Assembly (NCBI RefSeq): GCF_001949145.1 | Contig: NW_019091497.1 | Span: forward strand, 47,174 to 67,611 | Source: Acanthaster planci | Taxonomy: Eukaryota; Echinodermata; Asteroidea; Valvatida; Acanthasteridae | Direction of reading: 5' to 3' | DNA length: 20,438 nucleotides | Shown here: in pieces, positions 1 through 9,200 of the stretch | Layout of the letters: the number at the start of each line of letters is the position of its first letter | Position numbering within the stretch: position 1 is the first letter of the stretch | Notes under the pieces: model-generated | What the model was told of the DNA's origin: nothing | What the model saw: the letters and a program-made list of their open reading frames with translations, nothing else | Database searches by the model: none | Program-made: the position numbers and the translations under genes

Positions 1-145
1 GTTAGTGACTCCTTTCAAAGTCGTAGGTATTCCTCGTACCTTGAGCAGATAATTATATACCAGTAATTTTATTACCAGTAACATGCTCAGGCATACTCTA
101 ACCATCTTTCCCAACACAGGATACTTTCTGAAAGCCTCTTCTTAC

Positions 146-826
146 CTGCTATCAATACTGTCCAAAGCATCATTGAAGGCAGGAAGCTGGCACAGTAGTT
201 TGCAGAGACTTCATGTAACTGCAGCTAAGGCTGTGACCTCTTGCCAATGGATCTAATGCTAAAAGGGCCTTCAACGTGCGATTTGTCAGAGGCAACTTCT
301 TCTGGAAGTACTTCCCACACTTCAAGTATGCTTCTGTTGCCTTCTTATAGAACTCCTTCACTGTTACATCATGTGGGCAACCTTTCACAATCTTCTTGCA
401 GCCATTACCAACAAAGATCATATTAGCTTTGAGATAGATACTATCACTGTCCATGTCAATTGATTCAAGTTGTGTGGCTGACTTTCCTGCAAGACTCTCT
501 GATCGGATGTAGCATGTCAAGAAGTTAGAAAACAGCTTTTTCTGCTCATCATGCACTAGAGGTTGCTTGGATTTGGAACAGGCACACATAAGACTTTAAC
601 ATGGGCAGGACAGATGCATAGAACTCCAAGAGGAGTTTGGTGATGACCCACTTGTAGATTATCTGTGTGTATATGCGTTTCTTCCTAGCCTTAATTGCCA
701 TCTTCTGTGAGATTGTTCTTTCCCAGTTTTCTCAGAATTTCCTTGATTCTTGTCTTTGCTTCTGGTGTTAAGTTGTACTTCCGGAAGAGCTCTAGCTGCT
801 TTGCCTTGAAAAGTAGTATGTCTATG
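146..826 (-). pseudogene. Broken transposon-type gene of unrecognised class
   Basis: Read on the minus strand from about 815 down to 146, a conserved-looking protein is spread over several frames. One frame (about 815-680) gives a basic helical stretch containing PIDILLFKAKQLELF and LTPEAKTRIKEIL and ends in TAA. An overlapping frame from about 691 to 553 contains KRIYTQIIYKWVITKLLLEF and ends in two TGA stops. A third frame from 589 contains FLTCYIRSESLAGKSATQLE, LKANMIFVGNGCKKIVKG and LTNRTLKALLALDPLARGHS. Past a further frame change near 172 it runs to a good donor (GCAG/GTAAG) at 146/145. Alternation of frames with coherent composition suggests one ancestral coding region broken by indels. 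The style resembles repeated transposon-encoded proteins of marine invertebrates. I cannot assign a superfamily; hAT-like is only a guess. No start codon or catalytic motif is visible. Confidence 0.45.
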
Positions 827-876
827 GGCTACTATATAAATAATGTTTATTATTTAAGTTATTATACTTAGCATAC

Positions 877-1078
877 CTGTTTTGCACATGACACATTTGA
901 TCCCATGCTTTTCCCAGGCTGAAGTAGGCTAACCCTTTTTCAATGGCTTTGGCAATTTTTCTTCCGGCACCAATGCCGGTGATAGAGGGCCACGCACACA
1001 GCTTGTCGGCATTCTTTAGCCAATTAACTGAAACCACCTCGACCTCCGATGTGTCTTGGAATTCCACCACGGCATACA
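877..1078 (-). pseudogene. DUF4806-associated N-terminal exon, transposon-linked
   Basis: A minus-strand reading frame opens with ATG at 1078 in a good context (ACCATG). It gives MYAVVEFQDTSEVEVVSVNW, then LCAWP, KIAKAIEKG and GKAWDQM, and reaches a good donor (AACAG/GTATGC) at 877/876. The MxAVVEF...VEVV...WL...CxWP...KAI...W pattern is, as far as I recall, the N-terminus of metazoan proteins that carry a C-terminal DUF4806 domain and often lie beside mobile-element genes. The DUF4806 part itself is not visible. Downstream coding at 826-680 does not join in frame through the short 50-base gap. It lies between the CACTA-like fragment (upstream in reading direction) and the unclassified fragment (downstream), all on one strand, so the three may belong to one element. 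It is probably a relic rather than a working gene. Confidence 0.45.
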
Positions 1079-1263
1079 TGGTTGGCGCGTGGTGGTGACA
1101 AGTGCTACTCATTATAAAGGAAATTATGCTGTACATGTATATGTGCATTCTAAACGGAGCAGTGCACTGCAAGTAATTTTCTGTCTGGATACACGATGGA
1201 AAATAATAGGAAAAGTATTTAGATTCAGAAACTGGGAGATGTGATTGGGGTTTGTTATGGGTA

Positions 1264-2454
1264 TCATTGACAGAGGTTTGCAATAATTGAGTTCAGCTGC
1301 TTACATGTACATGTATACCTAGGTATTGATGGAATGAGTTTCTGGTATAGCAACAAAGGAAACACCACAAGGAGAAGGGAGGAGAACATATTTTCTGCTA
1401 TTTCTGAGGCTGTGGCTACAAGAAACTCTTCTCGCGAGGAAGATACACAATAAATTCCAAGTTCACTTGAATCCAAAGGATACGAATAATAACTGTCAAC
1501 ATCCCAGAACCTCTGAAACACAACAATGGTGTCATCAATCTTTTCATCACTAAGAAGACTGCATGTACACCAACACATCATTGTCCTGGATTTGCACACA
1601 GTTGTTACTCTGTGATTATGTCACCAGAAATCATTTCGACTGCAGCTCTCTGTATTGAATAGCATGGCGGTAGCGTGCAGCTGGGAGTGGGCCCTCGTGG
1701 TGTTTTTCCTCAGGCTTAGTTTCAGAATAATTTGCTGTTTAAACCCCTGTTTTTCAGAGAGTCTGCAAATTACCTGATGCAAAGGATATCGCAATTCACG
1801 TACCCTTTTCTTCAGCTTATGAATGAAGTTTTCAAATGGAAAATGTGAAATGCTGTCAAGTGGTCCGTGTTGCCTAACTTATGCTGCCAAATGAGTTAAT
1901 CCATGTATGTTGTACACTACATGTTCAGGACCATATAAATCTGCCAAATGATTGACAAAACAAACCAGTAACTCATGTGCATAGTCACACAACACTTTGC
2001 AGAGAGTTGGACTGACCAAGACTGTAATTGCAACATGAAGCAACAGGAAGTTTTTGTAGAAAGCATCTTCTAAATGGCCTCGGAATACCACTGGGCCGGC
2101 GAACAAAAGCAGCTGTCAAAATTCTGTTGCCTTCCATCTATCCACCTCAGTTAATGACCTCGGTTTTCTAGCAAATTCAGAGGGGATGAATCCCTGCAAA
2201 CAAATCAATGCATCTGTAATCCTAGAAACTACTCCATTGCCTATTTTACATGTTTTAGAGCCCGTCATCCAGAAGCACACCAACCACCTCATTACACCGA
2301 GGCAGACAAGGTGCATATAGTCCAAAGGGAACTGAGACACAAACCCTATATTTAGCCCTGCCAAGGGGGGTGGTCCTAGATGATAATCATAGTCAGACAT
2401 TTCAGCAAATTGTGTGTCACTTCGAAGCTGAGCATCATTTTCAGGGAAGGTCAT
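1264..2454 (-). pseudogene. CACTA/En-Spm-like transposase, C-terminal half, broken
   Basis: From 2454 downward the minus strand encodes a block with FPLDYMHLVCLGVMRWLVCF, EFARKPRSL and RWKATEF. A TGA at 2118-2116 follows where the family has Arg. The same frame then continues (LLLFAGPVVF, YGPEHVVYNIHGLTHLAA), meets TAA at about 1878, and goes on with VRQHGPLDSISHFPFENF and VICRLSEKQGF to about 1735. A later frame (about 1570-1350) holds a C-terminal-looking segment with SSELGIYCVSSSREEF. The FPLDYMHLVCLGV and RKPRSL..RWKATEFR motifs are typical of animal transposase-derived genes related to Transposase_21/DUF4218 proteins of CACTA elements (family knowledge, recalled). The N-terminal catalytic half is not present upstream of 2454. 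With two in-frame stops and a frame change, this is an inactive fragment. Classification below CACTA-like is uncertain. Confidence 0.55.
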
Positions 2455-5400
2455 TTTATTCGAAATGTGTTTGGCTATCTTTATTAAATGTACTAGTAAA
2501 TTTTCATCATCACTTAATTAAAGCACACAGTATTATGTCCAGGCATATAATGTTCATAAATTTATGTCCTCCATGAGCTTAAAATAATCAAGCTGCTTGT
2601 AAACTGAAATATGACCTCCTGCGACTGTTGATAGAGGTGTTAATTGTTAACTGAAAGGGCAGTTAAGTGAAACCAGGGATGTGTGTGTTGGTGGTTATAA
2701 TCAACATTTGGTTTGGTTATGCCTGTTTGGGGAATCTTGGTACAAAATTGTTGCATACAATTCTTGCCTAATGATTGATTGTCAAACACAGTCAGTTACA
2801 ACAACCTGACCAATTCTTAGCTGTGACTTCTATTATGCATCCCAGATGTCAGCTCCAGTGGAAGCAGGCAACCTTGGGTACCCACAATTAACACAGCCTG
2901 AGTGGAAAGGTTAGCTGTGCAGGTATCCATTTGCTCATCAGATGCTCTGGAAACTGAAGTTTTCCCTCTCTGTTGCGTCACTCAGCAAAACTTGAATTTT
3001 GGGTCTGGTTCATGGACAGCCTTGTTGAGAAATTGGCTGTATAACATATTGCACCCTTATGGATTGTTGCCAGCAGTAAGAATAGTGTTTGCTGTTATTT
3101 TAAACGTAGGTCATCCACAACTTGGTCAAATAATAATTACAAGGTACTTTGTGTACAGTCATTCCATGTGATCAATTCCATTGTCAACAATTTTTGACAA
3201 AGTATTATGTAATAATTACATTTTAATTCGTATTTTGTACGGTAAAATATCAAAATCCTCACTCAGGATGTGACAATATGCATCATCAGCAACATTTATA
3301 TATATGTTTTTCAATGTGTTTGCAAATGTTCAACTGGTTTGGACAGCATTTTTAAAGTGAATGTTGTCAGTATGGTGGAAATAAATTGCTCATAGCTGAT
3401 CCCAAGTGTTTGATGTGTCTACTTCATGGAGTCAGAAACAGAATATTGTATAAAGACCAGAAATATCTAAAAAATCCCACTATAACCAAAAATTGTACTG
3501 CACTGCGAAAGAGTGACACAAGATGGGAAACCTTGCAGAAATTCTGAAATCATGAATCTGTATAGTACATTGCATATGTACTCTTCATGTTGATCGCCAA
3601 AATGAATGCCTGAAATTGTAATGGCAACTGAAGATGTGAAATGTGAGGCTGTACTTACAGAGACTGAACCAACACTGTGACGTGGCAACACTAACAAAAT
3701 TTCAAGAGGTGTGACACTGTTTGGTATGACAGTGTATACATAGTATCCAAATGAGAGCAGTGCTCTAAAGTGTACACAAATCACTGTCCGAGGGCAACCA
3801 CAACCATACTTGATGCTGATGGGTTTTAAGCCATGCCCCATTATAAGAACGAGTGAGCATAAATCAGAGTACAAGTAGCAGGAGCTACAGCAGAGTAGGT
3901 GAAAAGCTCAAGGAAAGTGAACCTGGCTCTCTCAAAAATGTTTTTTGGAGGTCCAACAGGTACACACTGTGAGGTTATCCCAGACTACCTGACAGCTAGT
4001 GACTCTGAATTCTGCTTTGCCATCATTGTTGCAAGAGCAGAATATTCTCTATGAACTTGCAGTATCTCCCTTGAGACCTGTGAACTTTCTGTCTCATCAA
4101 GTAAACAGCAACCCCAAAACTGTTCACTACAACTTTTGTGAATGTGTAGTTAATATTCATGACCATTGAGTATAAACTCACACAACAAAACTGAATTTAT
4201 AATGGAATACTGAAAAACTAAGAGTGTTCTTTTAAGTGTAGAATTTCTGTAGTTAATACAAACATTCAGTTCAATTCATATTCAGAGAACAGCAACTCAA
4301 AAACAGTGTTTAGGGAAGTTGAAGTGATCCTTCAGTTGTTGAATTGCTTTATTACTTTAATGTTGAATTAAAATGCTCAAACTCTGAAAGAATTCTTTTC
4401 CTGGTTTGCGGTGTGTAATAAAACACTTATGAACCGGCAAAGTTTGGTCAGTAGTGCTCGCCCATGCTTCCTCAAGCCTGAGAGTGGGTCCTATATCCCC
4501 CCCCCCCAAATAGGACCCTCTTCTGGTCACTCTCAGTACCTCGGGGTGCACAGATGTGGGACACTGATGACCTGAGTGCCAGTCCATACCACCCCCAAAC
4601 CATGTTATATTTATAGCAACCCACAGAATGGGACGTTGAACTAAAGCAATCTGTCAATTTTCAAACCAGGTCACACTTGTACATTACTCATTATTGTGGA
4701 GCTAAAGGCTTCACCATATAACGGGACACATCGATACTTTGTGCATGGAGGAAGGACACAGAAGGAGTTTGAACTGCCCAGGCTATAACATCTGACCAAT
4801 CACTGCTTTCTGGCATGCCCGGCATGTCAATAGCCAGAGCGCAGCGACTGTTTGCTACACACCACCTGTTTCACAACTGTAAGCTCCTTTTGTACTGCAT
4901 GAGCATTGCCACAATTTTTCGCTGGTAATCTGCATCCTTAAAAGGTTGTGTACTGTAGTATAGGAAGTTGAATATTTCATGCTATCATTGGTGCTTGGTA
5001 TGATCCGACATCAAATTTAGTGCTTGCACAGTTGCTTTTATTAGGCTGTGTACCCAAAATTGCATGTTATGATCATATTGCATGCTGTGATATTAAGGTT
5101 GCTTTTGCGATATGATGTTACACTTTTATATAAATAAATTAGGCATCAGAATGCCTTTAAAATGGTCAAATGACAACTGAAAAATGAGACACAAGCATTT
5201 ACAACGACTGCGTTAAAAAGCACATCGCAAAGGCTCTTTAATATTCAACTCATCAAAGACTGATATAATAAATTCCCAACTTTGTTTTCAAGCAAAATAA
5301 AAACTTAGTGATCAGTGAGACAACATTTAGGGCCTATTCATTCTTCTGGTGAAGCAAATTTGATGTCGTGAAATATTTGCAGCGATATTTGTTCGAGTTG

Positions 5401-5525
5401 AAATGTGTTTAACTTTTGCAAATATACAGCACAAATATGTAATCTGATTAAAGGTCTGAGTTTGTTTTCATGCGAGGAGCCTGGTTCCAAAAAAGAGCAA
5501 ACTTTTTTTTCAAAAATGCAAATGG
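2455..5525. other. Gene-poor intergenic stretch
   Basis: I find no supportable exon, RNA gene or full mobile element here. Open frames are short and lack family motifs. The stretch is AT-rich apart from a more GC-rich patch at about 4440-4600 that contains a C11 run inside a hairpin. A CCAAT word (GACCAATCA) sits near 4794 without a recognisable gene next to it. It separates the 3' end of WDR12 from the transposon relics on the left. Confidence 0.4.
4486..4518. repeat. Hairpin with poly-C loop
   Basis: GGGTCCTAT (4486-4494) and ATAGGACCC (4510-4518) form a perfect 9-base inverted repeat. The 15-base loop between them contains eleven consecutive C (4497-4507). It could be a slippage-prone tract within an old repeat. 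No function is implied. Confidence 0.6.
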
Positions 5526-5967
5526 TGTCTACTCACAGAGCTATACATGTATACAAAAACTAGAGCGCTGATTCGTGTACAAAGTGATGCCTGCTGGGCG
5601 CATCCATGGTTGTGTACAAACCTATGGAAACTTGAAATTTTGTATGGCTTGTGTACGGCTTTTTACATACGTGCGTCTGTATTCTAAAACGACATGTCAC
5701 CAAAGATGATAAGCAAAAACTAACACACAATCAGTAAATGAGCGTTTCATTTTGCTCTGCATAAATAATGGAAACGCATGCATGTATACACCTCAGATAA
5801 TTTTGCCATGACTTTTTAAATCGGATTTTAGCAGTACACCATGCGCGTGGCATTTGGAGTCCATAATTCAATATTCATTCTGTCTGATTTCCAATATTCC
5901 ACAAGCACGCACATGGATTCAAAATGTCTGCGCTCCAGTAATGTTTCTATAGCTCTGTGTCTACTCA
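5526..5967. mobile_element. Non-autonomous hAT-like element with target duplications
   Basis: The element body is 5536-5957 (422 bases). It starts CAGAGCTATA and ends TATAGCTCTG, a perfect 10-base terminal inverted repeat, with a second matched GAGCGC word about 17-23 bases further in at each end. The 10-base word TGTCTACTCA is repeated exactly at 5526-5535 and 5958-5967, directly abutting the termini. Because the word and the termini share palindromic bases, the duplication can also be read as 8 bases (GTCTACTC) with termini ACAGAGCTATA. Eight bases and a CAGAG start point to hAT. No coding region is present inside. It lies about 230 bases beyond the WDR12 stop and may be inserted in or just past the 3' end of the transcription unit. 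Confidence 0.75.
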
Positions 5968-5992
5968 ACAAGTGACCAGTGCATGTGGCCTA

Positions 5993-5998
5993 TTTAAT
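5993..5998 (-). promoter_or_regulatory. Candidate polyadenylation signal ATTAAA for WDR12
   Basis: Minus-strand ATTAAA, a common variant signal, lies about 200 bases past the TGA at 6196. A canonical AATAAA (minus) occurs only near 5034-5039, beyond the hAT-like insertion. Choosing between them needs transcript data. Confidence 0.3.
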
Positions 5999-6195
5999 GC
6001 TGAGATAAATGTTTTGATCAGCCCCCTCTAGAATGTTGAATGTTACAGCTGATGCAATGTATTTGCTGGGTCACAAGCTTGTAAATGGCACAAGCTCATA
6101 TTGCGTTTTATCAAATCGACTGCAGGTGAAATGTATTGTTCCACAGGCTGGGAAGAATGTTGGACAGCCTGGGTGGAGCCTTGCTCGTGGTGCAT

Positions 6196-6273
6196 TCAAC
6201 CTTCTACAGCCTGTAATGCCTCTCTTGACTTGAATATATGCAGGGCATTATCAGCACCTCCGCACAGCAGCAA
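6196..6273 (-). CDS. WDR12: WDR12 exon 12 (WD7 end, stop)
   Basis: The acceptor TTGACAG precedes 6273. It encodes [20 protein letters not shown] and then QAVEG, with TGA at 6198-6196. The GGADN motif closes the propeller. The short tail after the last strand differs from the vertebrate tail, as is usual for this end of the family. Confidence 0.9.
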   Translation of the reverse strand: MLLCGGADNALHIFKSREALQAVEG

Positions 6274-9200
6274 CTGTCAAGAAACAGCAGATAAAAGCAT
6301 TGTTCAGAGATTGCTGAAAAATTTGGCAGAAGGGACATGCTTTCTTACATGGATTCCAACAAAATATCCCATCTAGGGCTTTCACAGCTTAAGTGTCTTC
6401 TGCTCAACTGACTGTCTGGTAAGATTGTCTCACCTCTGATTTTGACCAATCCACTGCCAGTATTTTATCTTCACATCCAGACATGTTGTACAGAGGCGCC
6501 CGTGGACTGTAAAATCAAGGGAAGCAATACATTAAGCACATCACAGCGGATGAGGTAAAAACGCAGGGATTTTTTGTGCTCTGTTCATGCATGGTCTTTC
6601 AAATGCATCTCAGCAAATGCAGTTGCCAGTGATATCTACAGGTATACTTGTCCCCATGCATGAGTGAATCCCACTGTGTTTGTACCAGTGTTGTAGTCGA
6701 GACTACTGGTACTTAAGACCTTCACAAGACCAGCACATTACCAGCACAAGACCTCCAGTCTGAATTTAAGTCACAAGCTATTCAACTGAACTGCAATAAC
6801 AGCATTCCTTTGTCATTGTTTATCTCGTTACTTGTGACTGGTCTTATGCATGGTCTCAACTACGACACAGATTTGTACACATACCAAGGCTGTAACTGGT
6901 ATGTGGAGGTTGAGCATGTGTGCTGCCCTCAAGTGGCTGTGTGCCACAGCTGGGTGTTGTAGTAAATATCGTCTTGGAGTTTCAAAAAGCAATGATTTGG
7001 TAAGAAATCTGGAACAAATTTTCAACAGATTACCACCAGGTCAGTATTTGAAAGTCCAAATTTGTAAAGGACTATGGTCACTGGTATTTGTTGGGATATA
7101 ATACCATCCACAGGTTGTCATGACACTGCATGTCTTAAACATCACATTGAGTAGACTTTCAATAAATCAGTTTAATGATCCTATTGCATAGCAATGCTAA
7201 CATTACTTTAGCATTATGGTCCAGCATATGTGTACTGTACTCTCCAAATTACTATGGAATGGTTGAATATGCCTCAATACAGTGCCTCAATAAGTGCATA
7301 CAAATATTACACATGCTAGGCAGTATCTATTGCTGTTAAGCTGCATTGCTCAAGCTGTGGATAACACACCTTCTAGTGTCCCATAATTTTAAAGTCTTGT
7401 CGTAAGAGCCGGATATGAGGAGATTCTCATTGTCTGGTGACCAATCCACAGATGAAACCCAGCCATGGTGATGAGTCAAGGAAGACTTCACTAATACACC
7501 ATCTGTAAAGTTAGAATATACCCATCCGCTGAGTATAATGTACGGCACGTGTAAATGACCATCTTGCCAGTTGCTGTTATTATTTACTCAAATTAAGAGG
7601 AGAGACAGAGGAACAACACCTGTCATATGTTGGAGTTTTAATTAAAGGACAACATACATGAAGTATACATTAACAAAAAGATGCTCGTTTCTGTTGTACA
7701 CAAGTCCTTGTTCAATATTATTTCTTACTTGTGTGTGCCATCACTGACAACAGTCTTCCAATGACAAACCAACACATCAAGGATTTTACAAAAACAGACA
7801 TGGCAGAGGGAAGTCACATTTCTGGAGGCATTTATCAGTTGCAATCCAGAATAAAACACGAACACCAAACATGGTAACAAATACACTGAGTGACAGAATT
7901 ATTTCAAAGGAGCTTAGTCCCACAATTAACAGTGAACCAAGTTTGCTCTTCCGCAAAAAAATTCCTCAGTTACTTCATGAACAACTGCAAATGTGAGATG
8001 GCACCTTTAAAGCAGAAAGATTTCCTCATCTCTAACCTTTCTGCCTGGGGTCCCACAGTCGTATGTGTCTATCTGTGCTTCCAGTAGCTAACAGTTTGCA
8101 ATGCTGTGAGTATGACACACTCAGGAACACTTTATTCCCAGTCTGTAATGAGAGAGAGAAGCACGCTCAGTTGGAATCAGTGTGCTTGCTACACCTATTG
8201 CAGCATACTGTGGCTCTCTGGATGGATGTATTAAACAGTCTTGTCTTCAGTAAGGTGTAAAACCTGCAATTTCCATTCAATGCAGTGCCACCATCTTTAA
8301 AGTACTTTATGTCTTTATTTTGGATTCCAGTAACAACAGTGTTGTAACTGGGCCAATCGCAATTCACAATGAATGATACATGTCAATATGCAGTGTTATC
8401 TGCAACGTATGACCTCCAATGGGATATTTTTTAATCAGTATAACCAAGTCACAGGTTTGTCTCAACGATGTGGTGCCAGTGGGTCTACTTGGAGGGTAAC
8501 AGCAGATGTTATAATGGGTCTTAAAGGTGCACATTACCGCTGGGCGATTAGTGAATTTTGCTAATCGATTAATCACACATGAACTAATCACGATTAATTG
8601 ATTAATTCAGATAATCACCCAGCGGTAGTGCACATTAATTTTGTTCAATGAAGTCAGTTGTATTACTGCTTGCTCACATGTACGTTTTCAAAAAGTTTTC
8701 AATGCTACTTGAGAAATGCCAATTTTGTTCAACCACAATACAAAAAAGACAAAACAATGAGTAATGGTCTTTAGTCTCTTGTTAGTCACATGAGTTGAAC
8801 AACTCATGTGATCTTACCAAAGTAGACACCTGCTCTCCTTGCTCGATATCCCATAAGCACATGGTGTGATCCCACGATGCAGTGCAAACACTCCCTTCAT
8901 CCACCCACACCACTGATGAGATGCCCTGGGTGTGTCCATCAAACGTTCTCAGCGGAGTCTGCAAAGAAATACTGCCAAACTCTTAATCCACCTGTGACTC
9001 ACAACCACAGGTGTCCTCTAAAGGGAACAGGCCACGTGAATACTCATATGTCAGCTGCTCTGTTAAAATGGGTCACAACGCCATTTTGCAGGTACAGTAA
9101 ACTCCGGCTAAGTCGGCACTCTTGGGACTCAAGAAATTGTGACGACTTTAATACGCAAATGCCGACTTGTGCTGTAAGTCATCATTTTGCCAACTTAAAC

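Noticed and set aside
5034-5039. AATAAA (minus strand) as the WDR12 polyadenylation signal.
   Set aside because: It is more than 1.1 kb past the stop and beyond a mobile-element insertion. The nearer ATTAAA is at least as plausible.
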